The notes under the pieces are model-generated. The model was not told the origin of the DNA. It worked only from the letters and a program-made list of their open reading frames with translations, and did no database searches. Positions 1-8,575 of a DNA stretch of 58,453 nucleotides are shown one piece after another (position 1 is the stretch's first letter; every line of letters starts with the position of its first letter). The stretch covers positions 1 to 58,453 of the forward strand of contig CAYMGQ010000013.1 of the NCBI GenBank assembly GCA_964390055.1, read 5' to 3'. A program made the position numbers and the translations under genes. The stretch is from CAYMGQ01 sp964390055. GTDB lineage: Bacteria; Bacillota; Clostridia; Peptostreptococcales; Natronincolaceae.

Positions 1-118
1 AACTCTTATAAAGAGTGGCGGAGGGACTGGCCCTATGAAGCCCGGCAACCAGCATAAAATTATGTATGGTGCTAAATCCTGTAGGTGCAACCTACCTAAG
101 AGATGAGAGGAAGAGTCT
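1..118 (+). promoter_or_regulatory. SAM-I (S-box) riboswitch aptamer
   Basis: The conserved S-box core is visible: GGAGGGACTGGCCC at about 21-34, then GAAGCCCGGCAACC, and GGTGCTAAATCCTG at about 69-82. The P1 helix can form between 3-9 (CTCTTAT) and 103-109 (ATGAGAG), seven pairs including one G-U. S-box aptamers bind S-adenosylmethionine and stop transcription of methionine genes when it is plentiful. Its position directly before a terminator hairpin and metA fits that role. The 5' end may extend slightly beyond the window, and the promoter is not included. Confidence 0.96.
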
Positions 119-132
119 TATTATGAATGCAA

Positions 133-163
133 AAGCTTCTCCTACATCTGGGAGAGGCTTTTT
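133..163 (+). terminator. Riboswitch-controlled intrinsic terminator before metA
   Basis: A 10-bp stem pairs 133-142 with 150-160 and is followed by a run of T (159-163). It lies between the SAM-I aptamer and the metA ribosome binding site (175-182), as expected of the expression platform. The 3' strand of P1 and the bases after it (GAGAGGAAG, 105-113) can partly pair with the left arm CTTCTCC, giving a plausible antiterminator when SAM is low. Confidence 0.88.
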
Positions 164-191
164 ATATTGTTTACAAAGGAGGAAGATATTA

Positions 192-1124
192 ATGCCTGTA
201 AAAATACCTAATAATTTGCCCGCAGCTAAAGTTTTGTCCAAGGAAAATATTTTTTATATGAAGGAGAGCCGAGCCTTGAGTCAGGATATCCGAGCCCTTA
301 AAATTGGAATTTTAAATTTGATGCCAACAAAAATCACTACCGAAATCCAAATTTTAAGGCTTTTGAGTAACTCCCCCCTCCAAGTAGATATTGTTCTGTT
401 ACATCCAGAAAGTTATCAATCAAAAAATACTCCAGCAGATCATTTAGCCACCTTTTATAAAACCTTTAATGATATAAAGGATGAAAAGTTTGATGGCTTT
501 ATTATTACTGGGGCACCCGTGGAACATCTGGAATTTGAAGAAGTCTTATATTGGGAGGAATTAACTAGGATTATGGACTGGACTAGGACCAATGTTACCT
601 CAACCTTTCATATTTGTTGGGGGGCCCAGGCTGCCCTTTATCACCATTATAATATTCCCAAATATCCCCTAGACAATAAGGTCTTCGGTATCTTCTCCCA
701 CACTATAAATAAGAATAATGTGGACATATTAAGGGGTTTTGATGATGTCTTTCTTGCACCCCATTCTCGTCATACCGAGGTAAGAAAAAGTGATATAGAA
801 AAGAATCCCCAGTTGGATATCCTATCTGAATCCAAGGAGGGTGGTATTTATATTATTGCCTCAAAGGATGGGAGGCAAATCTTTGTAACCGGCCATTCCG
901 AATACGACCCTACAACCCTAAAAGCAGAGTATGACAGGGACGTAAATGCTGGTAAAACCATAGAAATGCCAAGAAACTATTTTCCTGACGATGATCCCTC
1001 AAAACCACCAGTTGTCAACTGGAGGGGCCATGCAAACCTACTCTTTAACAACTGGTTAAATTATTATGTATACCAAACTACCCCATATAATTTAGAGGAG
1101 ATACCCCTAAGGGGCAAGGAATAG
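192..1124 (+). CDS. metA: Homoserine O-acetyltransferase (MetA family)
   Basis: 310-residue MetA/HTS-family enzyme that acylates homoserine at the start of methionine synthesis. Counting from the chosen ATG, residue 142 is the catalytic Cys in FHICWGAQ, and residue 111 is Glu in TGAPVEHLEF. In this family Glu111 has been linked to acetyl-CoA use and Gly111 to succinyl-CoA, so acetyltransfer is the likely activity. The start at 192 was chosen because AAAGGAGG (175-182) lies 9 nt upstream and the protein then begins like other MetA proteins (MPVKIPNNLPA). The reading frame stays open back to 66, but that part is the riboswitch and terminator. Expression is probably controlled by the SAM riboswitch. 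Confidence 0.96.
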   Translation: MPVKIPNNLPAAKVLSKENIFYMKESRALSQDIRALKIGILNLMPTKITTEIQILRLLSNSPLQVDIVLLHPESYQSKNTPADHLATFYKTFNDIKDEKFDGFIITGAPVEHLEFEEVLYWEELTRIMDWTRTNVTSTFHICWGAQAALYHHYNIPKYPLDNKVFGIFSHTINKNNVDILRGFDDVFLAPHSRHTEVRKSDIEKNPQLDILSESKEGGIYIIASKDGRQIFVTGHSEYDPTTLKAEYDRDVNAGKTIEMPRNYFPDDDPSKPPVVNWRGHANLLFNNWLNYYVYQTTPYNLEEIPLRGKE

Positions 1125-1128
1125 TATT

Positions 1129-1163
1129 AGATGCCTGAGAATCTACCCAGGCATCTATTAATT
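1129..1163. terminator. Convergent terminator between metA and histidine kinase
   Basis: Perfect 9-bp inverted repeat AGATGCCTG (1129-1137) / CAGGCATCT (1148-1156) in the short gap between the convergent metA and kinase genes. The T-rich tail on the plus strand (ATTAATTTAT) is only moderate. It probably serves both directions. Confidence 0.6.
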
Positions 1164-1177
1164 TATGGGCCTTTATT

Positions 1178-2242
1178 TTATTCTATGGGTATCTTTACTA
1201 CAAAGGTGGTTCCCTCTCCCTCTGCACTTGTAAATTCAAGACTACCCCTATGTATATGTACAAAATCTCTAACAATAGTCAGGCCTAAACCCATACCCTT
1301 AACCCTTCCTACATTGGAAGTCCTGTAAAAGGTTTCAAATAAATGCTTTTGTTCCTCAAGGGGTATCCCTATCCCCTCATCCCTTATTGTAAAGGCCATA
1401 TTAGTCTTACCAATATCTAAGTCAATCCTAACCTCCTTATCCTCCCTAGAATATTTGCTAGCATTACTCAATAAATTATTCAAAATAGTGGTGATAAGAA
1501 ATTCATCCACTCTTGCCGTAAAAAAAGCCTTATTACTCTTAAATATAATTTCATGGCTTATCTTATCACAACTTTCTAAGCCATCAATAACAGATTTGCT
1601 TAAATTTACTATATCTATGGGCTGGGGGTTAAATCTTACCTGCTTAGCCTTAGTTTTTTCTAACAGTAATATATCTTCCAGAAGGGTATTTATTCGTTTA
1701 GCTGCCTTTTTTATCCGTTGGGTGTGTTTAAATGTATTAGGAGATGTCCAATTGTCATCATATTTTTCTAAAAGTTGTATGGTAGATAGTATAATATTAA
1801 GGGGGGTCCTTAGTTCATGGGATGCCATTGAAACCAAATTGCTCTTCCTCTTTCTTTCCAACTCTATTTCTATTTCTTCACTTATATCTCTAAATATTTC
1901 CACTATCACCTTCTTATTTCCCAGGTCAATTTTGCTAACCCTATGTTCCCTCCAAACCCCATCCTTAGCCTGAGCTTGCAAAACTTTAGCCTGATAGCAA
2001 GCATGGGGTACAGAACAGGGCCCTGAGTATCCAAAGGCCTGCCAACAAGGCCCCTTTTCAAGATTTGGGATTTTACTCCTTGCACAGTCATTGGCAAATA
2101 AAACTTTATAGTTAGTGGGCTCAATTATAATAATAGGCTCTTCTATTGCATTTAGATAAAAATAGATATCCCTACCATCCCCTAAAATTATATCCTTATA
2201 AAGCCCATCTTTTTTAGAAGGCTCATTTATAAGTAATGTCAA
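1178..2242 (-). CDS. PAS-domain sensor histidine kinase, cytoplasmic, orphan
   Basis: 354 residues with no membrane segment. An N-terminal PAS-like domain (about 25-120) is followed by HisKA with the phospho-acceptor His142 in SMASHELRTP, then HATPase_c with the N box (NNLLSNASKYS), DEGIGIP and GMGLGLTI. The PAS domain has four cysteines (53, 66, 76, 82), including a C-x9-C-x5-C run, so redox or metal sensing is possible, although that is inference. The start is TTG at 2242, with GGAGG at 2250-2254, 7 nt away. No response regulator lies nearby, so its partner is unknown. Confidence 0.88.
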   Translation of the reverse strand: MTLLINEPSKKDGLYKDIILGDGRDIYFYLNAIEEPIIIIEPTNYKVLFANDCARSKIPNLEKGPCWQAFGYSGPCSVPHACYQAKVLQAQAKDGVWREHRVSKIDLGNKKVIVEIFRDISEEIEIELERKRKSNLVSMASHELRTPLNIILSTIQLLEKYDDNWTSPNTFKHTQRIKKAAKRINTLLEDILLLEKTKAKQVRFNPQPIDIVNLSKSVIDGLESCDKISHEIIFKSNKAFFTARVDEFLITTILNNLLSNASKYSREDKEVRIDLDIGKTNMAFTIRDEGIGIPLEEQKHLFETFYRTSNVGRVKGMGLGLTIVRDFVHIHRGSLEFTSAEGEGTTFVVKIPIE

Positions 2243-2384
2243 GTATATTCCTCCATTCTCTTAAACTTAATTAACTCCTATATAACATTATAATCCATTT
2301 CCTTTGCTAAACCCACAAAATTTTCCCCATACTCTTAGTAATTATACAAAATTCTGGAAATACCTCTATATTTGAAGGAATTGG

Positions 2385-2422
2385 CAAAAAATAAGACCAT
2401 CTATTTATCCAGCTAGATGGTC
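2385..2422 (-). terminator. Terminator of glnS
   Basis: Perfect 9-bp stem 2395-2403 / 2414-2422 (GACCATCTA / TAGATGGTC). On the minus strand it is followed by TTATTTTTT, 25 nt after the glnS stop codon. Confidence 0.85.
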
Positions 2423-2446
2423 CTATAGTATAAAATATTTATTATT

Positions 2447-4096
2447 TTAAATTTTAAAGGAACTCCTCAAGGAAACAGTCCTATTAAATACTAGCCTGTC
2501 CCCCCTTGTATATTTGGGATCCACATTAAAATATCCATGCCTAAAGAACTGAAACTTGTCCTGGGCCTTTACACCTTCCATGTTTTTTTCTACATAACCC
2601 TTTAGAATTTCTAAGGAGTTTGGGTTAACTCTTTCGATAAAGTTGCCCTCATCCACATTTTCATCCAAAATTAAGGGTTCATATAATCTAAATTCTGCAG
2701 GCTTGGCATTATTTGCATTCAACCAATGTATGGTTCCCCTTACCTTCCTAGCCGTAAAACCTGTCCCGCTTTTGGTCTCGGGGTCATAGGTACAATGTAA
2801 TTCTATAATATTGCCTTCATCATCCTTAATTACATCGTTGCATTTTATAAAGTAGGCATGTTTTAACCTTACTTCATTGCCAGGGAAAAGCCTAAAGTAT
2901 CTCCTTGGTGGGTCTTCCATAAAGTCTTCCTCTTCAATATAAATCTCTCTTGAAAAGGGTATTTGTCGAATCCCCATACTAGGATCCTCAGGATTGTTTT
3001 CTGCATCCAGCATCTCTGTTTGCCCCTCAGGATAGTTTGTTATTACTACCTTCAATGGCCTTAATATTGCCATGGTTCTTGGGGCCTTCTGGTGTAAATC
3101 CTCCCTTATGAAATGCTCCAACATCCTTTCATCTACTACACTATTTGCCTTGGCAACCCCTATAGCCCTGCAGAAATTTCTAATGGCTTCTGGAGTATAA
3201 CCCCTCCTTCTAAGGCCAGATATAGTGGGCATCCTGGGGTCATCCCACCCATCTACTATCTTTTCATCTACCAATACCTTTAGCCTCCTCTTGCTCATAA
3301 GGGTATTAGTAATATTTAGTCTAGCAAATTCAATTTGTTGGGGTTGGCTTTCGGTCTCACATTCCCTAATTACCCAGTCATACAGGGGCCTATGGTCCTC
3401 AAATTCCAAAGAACAAAGGGAATGGGTTATGCCCTCAATGGCATCCTCTAGGGGGTGGGCATAGTCATACATGGGATAGATACACCACTCATCACCAGTG
3501 TTATGATGTTCAGCATGTAGGATCCTGTATATTACCGGATCCCTCATATTCATATTAGGTGATGCCATATCTATTTTTGCCCTTAAAACTCTCTCTTCCT
3601 CCTGGAATTCTCCCTTTTTCATTCTTTCAAAAAGGTCTAGGTTTTCCTCTACACTCCTATTGCGGTAGGGGCTTTCCTTTCCGGGCTCAGTTAGGGTTCC
3701 CCTATACTTCCTAATCTCCTCCGGAGTTAAGTCACAAACAAAGGCCTTACCCTTTTTTATAAGTAATATTGCCCTCTCATACATCTCTTGAAAGTAATCA
3801 GAGGCAAAATATAGTTCATCCCATTCAAAGCCTAACCAGCTAACATCCTCCTTAATAGACTTTACATATTCTACCTCCTCCTTTAGGGGGTTTGTATCGT
3901 CAAAACGAAGGTGTGTCCTTCCGCCAAATTCAGCAGCTAGTTCAAAGTTTAATGTAATTGCCTTGGCATGTCCTATATGCAAATAACCATTTGGTTCAGG
4001 TGGAAATCTTGTAATAATCTCTTTATGTTTTCCCGATTCCAAATCCTCAATAACAATATTCCTAATAAAGTTTGAAGCTACGGGTTGCTTGTCCAT
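2447..4096 (-). CDS. glnS: Glutaminyl-tRNA synthetase
   Basis: 549-residue class Ic aminoacyl-tRNA synthetase that charges tRNA-Gln with glutamine. The HIGH signature is at residues 40-43 within PPEPNGYLHIGHAKA, and the KMSKS-equivalent is MSKRRL near residue 270. The C-terminal beta-barrel anticodon-binding region is full length (typical family length about 550). Many Firmicutes lack GlnRS and make Gln-tRNA through GatCAB, so its presence is lineage-informative. The ATG start is preceded by AAGGAAGG. Monocistronic, with its own terminator. Confidence 0.97.
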   Translation of the reverse strand: MDKQPVASNFIRNIVIEDLESGKHKEIITRFPPEPNGYLHIGHAKAITLNFELAAEFGGRTHLRFDDTNPLKEEVEYVKSIKEDVSWLGFEWDELYFASDYFQEMYERAILLIKKGKAFVCDLTPEEIRKYRGTLTEPGKESPYRNRSVEENLDLFERMKKGEFQEEERVLRAKIDMASPNMNMRDPVIYRILHAEHHNTGDEWCIYPMYDYAHPLEDAIEGITHSLCSLEFEDHRPLYDWVIRECETESQPQQIEFARLNITNTLMSKRRLKVLVDEKIVDGWDDPRMPTISGLRRRGYTPEAIRNFCRAIGVAKANSVVDERMLEHFIREDLHQKAPRTMAILRPLKVVITNYPEGQTEMLDAENNPEDPSMGIRQIPFSREIYIEEEDFMEDPPRRYFRLFPGNEVRLKHAYFIKCNDVIKDDEGNIIELHCTYDPETKSGTGFTARKVRGTIHWLNANNAKPAEFRLYEPLILDENVDEGNFIERVNPNSLEILKGYVEKNMEGVKAQDKFQFFRHGYFNVDPKYTRGDRLVFNRTVSLRSSFKI

Positions 4097-4203
4097 GTTA
4101 TTACCTTCCTTTTCTACTTTTTAAATATTATTTTCATATCAGTATAAATATATCATATAATCCACTATTTTTCCACGAACTACTTCAAAATTCCCTATGT
4201 GGA

Positions 4204-4215
4204 CCGGTTTACCGG
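4204..4215. other. GC-rich dyad between glnS and the FAD-Rieske gene
   Basis: CCGGT-TT-ACCGG is a compact inverted repeat that is unusually GC-rich for this region. It lies in the 280-bp divergent interval between glnS and the oxidoreductase. It could be an operator for either gene; no regulator is indicated. Confidence 0.3.
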
Positions 4216-4301
4216 CCAGCAGCAAATGTAACTTGATGGGCTAATATTGTCTATAGTTATCCAAGGGCTAGGAGGTCTTTTTTATCACATTAATGGAATA
4301 T

Positions 4302-4342
4302 CAAGGGCAAAAGAGGGGAAAAATATTTCCTGATTTCCCTTG
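4302..4342 (+). other. Hairpin in the upstream region of the FAD-Rieske gene
   Basis: Nested inverted repeats: CAAGGG (4302-4307) with CCCTTG (4337-4342), and inside them GGAAA (4317-4321) with TTTCC (4326-4330). It lies about 20 nt before the AAGGAG ribosome binding site of the downstream gene. No T tract follows, so it is not a clear terminator; a leader-RNA structure is possible. Confidence 0.35.
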
Positions 4343-4376
4343 CATAAAAAATTAAACTAATAAGGAGACTAAAACA

Positions 4377-5897
4377 ATGATGAAAAGTATCTTAAATACC
4401 AATCCCCAGTCCTTTTGGATTGATTCTACAGAGGAGACAGACTATCCCCCCCTCCTAGAGGATATGGAAACAGATGTAGCCATTATAGGTGGTGGCATGG
4501 TAGGGATTACCACCGGCCTATTATTGAAAGAGGCTGGTTTAAAGGTTATCATCCTGGAGGCAGATAGGATAGTTAAGGGTACTACTGGCCATACCTCAGC
4601 TAAAATAACCTCCCAGCATGGCCTAATCTACAGCAAAATAAAGAAGGACCTAGGAGAAGCCCAGGCTAGGCAATATGCTGATGCCAACCAATCGGCCATA
4701 CGGATGATTGCTCGTCTAGTTGAGGAAAAAAGTATAGACTGTGATTTTTCCTGGCAACCCTCCTATATTTTCACCCAATCTCAAGATTATATCCAACAAA
4801 TCATGGATGAAACCACTATTGCATCCTCCTTGGGAATCCAAGCCTCTTATATGGAAGAAATCCCCCTAGCCCTCCCCATAAAGGCTGCAATAAAATTTGA
4901 GGGCCAGGCCCAATTCCACCCCAGGAAGTTTCTCCTCTCCCTTGCCAAAGAAATTCCTGGAGATGCTAGTTATATCTTCGAACAAACAAAGATTGTTGAT
5001 ATCGATAGGGATGGTAGTTTATCTGTTATAAGTTCCCAGGGTCATAAAATAAAGGCAGACCGGGTTATTGTGGCCTCCCACTTTCCCTTTTATGATAGGG
5101 CTGGCCTTTATTTCACCAGGCTCTATCCTGAAAGGTCCTATATACTGGGGGCAACTATAAAAGAAAAATTTCCCCCAGGTATGTATATTAATGCTGAGGA
5201 ACCCAGCAGATCTCTACGCTCCCAAAATTTTGCCGATAAAGACCTAGTTCTCATTGGTGGTGAGCACCACAAAACAGGCCATGGTAAAAATATCATGGAC
5301 CACTATAACAATTTGATAAACTTTGCCCAAGGATTATTTGAGTTAGAGGAAATTCATTACCGGTGGTCGGCCCAAGACCATTCCACCCCAGACGGCCTGC
5401 CTTATATTGGCCCCCTTAGCCCTATCACATCCAATATTTATCTTGCAACAGGTTTCCAAAAATGGGGCATGACTACCAGCATGGTAGCTGCCATTCTATT
5501 AAAGGATTTAATTACAAGGGGTCAAAGTCCATGGGAGTCTATCTATAATCCATCCAGGATTACACCCTCTATGCCAGCAACTAAAAATTTTATCAAGCAA
5601 ACTGTGGATGTGGCCCGCAACTTTATTTCTGGCAAGATCCTAACGCCGGAAATGGAAGAGGGGGTAGGGCCGGGCCAGGGCAAGGTCTTTGAGATTGAGG
5701 GCAGGAGGGTGGGCGTTTATAGGGATGACCAGGGAGACCTCCATATAGTAGATACCACCTGTGGACATATGGGCTGTGAAGTCCACTGGAATGATGCCGA
5801 AATTAGCTGGGATTGTCCATGTCATGGGTCCAGATATTCTATAGATGGGGAAATTATAGAGGGCCCTAGCTTTAAAGCCCTTAAAAAGCTTAATTAA
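4377..5897 (+). CDS. FAD-dependent oxidoreductase fused to a Rieske [2Fe-2S] domain
   Basis: 506 residues. The N-terminal part is a DAO-type FAD oxidoreductase with the dinucleotide-binding motif IIGGGMVG at about 37-44. After about residue 420 there is a Rieske domain whose ligands are visible as CGHMGC and CPCHGS (C-x-H ... C-x-x-H), close to the C-terminus. Such fusions occur in many Firmicutes and are usually annotated as FAD-dependent oxidoreductases; the substrate is unknown. The Rieske centre probably passes electrons to or from the flavin. The start is ATG at 4377, after AAGGAG. The gene is flanked by terminators and appears monocistronic. Confidence 0.9.
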   Translation: MMKSILNTNPQSFWIDSTEETDYPPLLEDMETDVAIIGGGMVGITTGLLLKEAGLKVIILEADRIVKGTTGHTSAKITSQHGLIYSKIKKDLGEAQARQYADANQSAIRMIARLVEEKSIDCDFSWQPSYIFTQSQDYIQQIMDETTIASSLGIQASYMEEIPLALPIKAAIKFEGQAQFHPRKFLLSLAKEIPGDASYIFEQTKIVDIDRDGSLSVISSQGHKIKADRVIVASHFPFYDRAGLYFTRLYPERSYILGATIKEKFPPGMYINAEEPSRSLRSQNFADKDLVLIGGEHHKTGHGKNIMDHYNNLINFAQGLFELEEIHYRWSAQDHSTPDGLPYIGPLSPITSNIYLATGFQKWGMTTSMVAAILLKDLITRGQSPWESIYNPSRITPSMPATKNFIKQTVDVARNFISGKILTPEMEEGVGPGQGKVFEIEGRRVGVYRDDQGDLHIVDTTCGHMGCEVHWNDAEISWDCPCHGSRYSIDGEIIEGPSFKALKKLN

Positions 5898-5911
5898 TCC
5901 ACCCTTTCAAT

Positions 5912-5960
5912 AAAAAAATACAGGGCCCTTAGAATACCATTGTATTTTAATAGCCCTGTA
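5912..5960. terminator. Bidirectional terminator between the FAD-Rieske gene and clpE
   Basis: Inverted repeat TACAGGGC (5919-5926) / GCCCTGTA (5953-5960) with a long loop between convergent genes. On the minus strand it is followed by a run of seven T (complement of 5912-5918); the plus-strand tail is also T-rich. Confidence 0.7.
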
Positions 5961-5967
5961 TAGCCCT

Positions 5968-8256
5968 TTATATTTTTACTTTTATCTTTTTATCCGCTAG
6001 CAACATCTTTATGTGACTACCCTCCTGAAGTTTACCCTGGAGGTACTTTTCCGCTATTTCATCTTCAACATACCTCTGTATAGTCCTCCTCAGGGGTCTA
6101 GCCCCGTACCTATCATCATAACCCTTTTCCAGTATATAATCCTTGACCTCATTGGTTAGCTCTAAAGTCATTCCCTTGTCCTTGACCCCTTCTAAGACCT
6201 CCTCTAGCATAAGGTCAATGATTTGATAAAGTTCTTCCTTTTTTAACTTGTCAAATACTATTATTTCATCAATCCTATTCAAAAATTCAGGCCGGAAGGT
6301 CTCCCTTAATTGTTCCCTAATTTTTGCCTCTATCTCCTCATAACCCCTCCTGCCAAAACCAATGGTGGAGGACTTATACTGGGTCCCTACATTGGAGGTC
6401 ATGACAATAACTGCGTTATCGAAATTAGCCTTTTTTCCATGGCTATCGGTTAGTCGGCCATCCTCTAAGACTTGGAGCAAGACATTAAAGACGTCAGGGT
6501 GAGCCTTCTCAATCTCATCTAGAAGTATTACTGAATAGGGTCTTCTTCTAACTTTTTCCGTTAATTGTCCCCCCTGGTCATATCCTACATATCCCGGCGG
6601 GGCTCCAATTAATTTAGATACCGTATGCTTTTCCATATACTCAGACATATCCATCCTAATCATAGCCTCTTCATCCCCAAAAAGCTCCTGGGCCAAGGCC
6701 TTAACCAATTCTGTCTTTCCAACTCCTGTTGGCCCAACAAATATAAAAGATGTGGGCTTATTCCTTTGCCTAAAACCAGACCTATTCCGTCTTATGGCCC
6801 TAGCCAAACTACTAACTGCCTCTTCCTGGCCTATAAGCCTTTTATGCAAGTTACTTTCTAAGTCTAGGAGGTTTTCTGCCTCCTGTCTGGTAATTTTCTG
6901 CACGGGGATTTTAGTCCAGCCTTCAATAACCCCTCCTATATCCTCAATGGAAACTTGTATCTGCTGGCATTCCTTTTCCAAGACCTCAATTTTATCTGTA
7001 ATCATACATTCTTCTACCTTGCACTGGGCTGCTTCTTCAAATTTATTTTCTCGGGTTAGAATTTCCCTCTTTTCCTGTATTATATCAAGTTGCTCCCTTA
7101 AAACTTCCAATTCAGCTAGCTTTAGATTGTTTAGATTTACCCTTGAACCAGCTTCATCTATAACATCTATTGCCTTGTCGGGTAAAAACCTGTCCGTTAT
7201 ATACCTTTCCGAGAGCTTTACAACCGACTCCAAAATTTCATCAGGTATCTTAACCCTATGATATTCCTCATAATAGCCCTTTATCCCCTTTAAAATTTCT
7301 ACTGTTTCCCCTAGGGAAGGTTCCTCTACCAAGACCGGTTGGAATCGTCTCTCTAAGGCTGCATCTTTCTCTATATGTTTTCTATACTCTTCTAAAGTAG
7401 TAGCCCCAATAACCTGTATATCTCCCTTGGCTAAGGCCGGTTTCAAAATATTTGCCGCATTCATTACTCCCCCATGGACTTCACCGGCCCCCATAATATT
7501 GTGGACCTCATCAATTACTAATATTATATTGCCCAACTCCTGGGCCTCATTAATAATGGATTTCATCCGACCTTCAAATTGGCCCCTAAACTGGGTGCCT
7601 GCCACAATAGCCGTTAAATCCAGCAGGTAAATTTCTGCATTAAATAATTTAACTGGGACTTGCCTTTCAGCTATTTTTACGGCTAACCCTTCTGCAATGG
7701 CGGTTTTTCCTACCCCAGGCTCACCAATTAGAATTGGATTGTTTTTTGTCCTCCTATTTAATATTTGTACCATTCTATCTATTTCTGCTTGTCTTCCTAT
7801 TATTTTATCCAGCTGACCCCTGCTGGCCTTTGCGGTTAGATTATCCCCATAGCTATCAAGAAATTTTTTCTTTTTCCTCTTTCCCATATTTCTCTTGTTT
7901 TTGTTGTTTGCCTTACTAGCCTTGGGCTTGCCTTCCCTTTCAGGAGTTTGTCCGTCTGACTCCTCCTTAATCTTATTTATACTAACACCCTTAAATAAGT
8001 CCAATAGGGACTTGTAACTTTCCTGGGAATTTATATTTAACTCCTCCCCATCCCCCATGCCAGCATCCATGCCCTCTATCAAATTATCTATTTCTTCTTC
8101 GGTCATTCCCGTTTGCTCCATAATTTGCTTGACAACAGGTAATCCCATTTTTTTGGCACAGGGAATACATATGCCCTTCATGGTGGACTTGCCGTTTTCA
8201 AATTTTGTAGCAAATACTACGGCTACATTTTTATTGCATATACAACATAGTTTCAT
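5968..8256 (-). CDS. clpE: ClpE-type AAA+ protease ATPase with N-terminal zinc finger
   Basis: 762-residue HSP100 unfoldase. It begins with a four-cysteine zinc finger (CCIC near residue 3 and CIPC near 30), the mark of ClpE rather than ClpC. AAA1 has Walker A GEPGVGKT, a short UVR-like middle segment (KFEEAAQCK) follows, then AAA2 with GPTGVGKT. The IGF loop (IGFGRRG) after AAA2 predicts docking to ClpP. ATG 8256 was chosen over an in-frame GTG at 8280 because GGAG (8265-8268) is 8 nt upstream and the protein then starts right before the zinc finger. No CtsR-like heptad repeats were found upstream, and no ctsR/mcsA/mcsB genes are adjacent. Confidence 0.9.
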   Translation of the reverse strand: MKLCCICNKNVAVVFATKFENGKSTMKGICIPCAKKMGLPVVKQIMEQTGMTEEEIDNLIEGMDAGMGDGEELNINSQESYKSLLDLFKGVSINKIKEESDGQTPEREGKPKASKANNKNKRNMGKRKKKKFLDSYGDNLTAKASRGQLDKIIGRQAEIDRMVQILNRRTKNNPILIGEPGVGKTAIAEGLAVKIAERQVPVKLFNAEIYLLDLTAIVAGTQFRGQFEGRMKSIINEAQELGNIILVIDEVHNIMGAGEVHGGVMNAANILKPALAKGDIQVIGATTLEEYRKHIEKDAALERRFQPVLVEEPSLGETVEILKGIKGYYEEYHRVKIPDEILESVVKLSERYITDRFLPDKAIDVIDEAGSRVNLNNLKLAELEVLREQLDIIQEKREILTRENKFEEAAQCKVEECMITDKIEVLEKECQQIQVSIEDIGGVIEGWTKIPVQKITRQEAENLLDLESNLHKRLIGQEEAVSSLARAIRRNRSGFRQRNKPTSFIFVGPTGVGKTELVKALAQELFGDEEAMIRMDMSEYMEKHTVSKLIGAPPGYVGYDQGGQLTEKVRRRPYSVILLDEIEKAHPDVFNVLLQVLEDGRLTDSHGKKANFDNAVIVMTSNVGTQYKSSTIGFGRRGYEEIEAKIREQLRETFRPEFLNRIDEIIVFDKLKKEELYQIIDLMLEEVLEGVKDKGMTLELTNEVKDYILEKGYDDRYGARPLRRTIQRYVEDEIAEKYLQGKLQEGSHIKMLLADKKIKVKI

Positions 8257-8503
8257 AAACTCAACTCCAATACTATCCACCCTATTGCCTAGGGTGGGAT
8301 ATTTCTAAAATATCTAAAATACCTACCATATTAATCCTTACAACTATAGAAAATCTCATACCCCATTTAATGAAAAAGAAACTTTTTGCCATCTATAAGG
8401 ATAAATCCTCCATAAAATTATACCTGTTAAAAATTCTAACCCCTCTTAAGGCCATTATACCATTTTTGCTAGGAGGGAAAGTTCCTTGCATTACCAATTA
8501 TTA
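8257..8503. other. Divergent intergenic region between clpE and ilvE
   Basis: This gap of about 320 bp, up to the ilvE start, holds the outward promoters. A tandem TCTAAAATA TCTAAAATA lies at 8304-8321, about 50 bp upstream of the clpE start. I see no gene, riboswitch or CtsR operator. The minus-strand promoter could not be assigned convincingly. Confidence 0.4.
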
Positions 8504-8512
8504 TGGTATAAT
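8504..8512 (+). promoter_or_regulatory. Extended -10 promoter of ilvE
   Basis: TGGTATAAT is a TGn extended -10 with a perfect TATAAT (8507-8512), 64 nt before the ilvE start. The best -35 (TTGCAT, 8486-8491) is only 15 bp away, so recognition probably relies on the extended -10. Confidence 0.6.
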
Positions 8513-8575
8513 AGTATATATTATATTGCCCTATTCTTCAAGACGGGTAAAAAAATTATGGATGGAGGGATTTTA

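Noticed and set aside
1455..1973. 172-codon plus-strand ORF opposite the histidine kinase
   Set aside because: Translated shadow of the kinase; no start signal.
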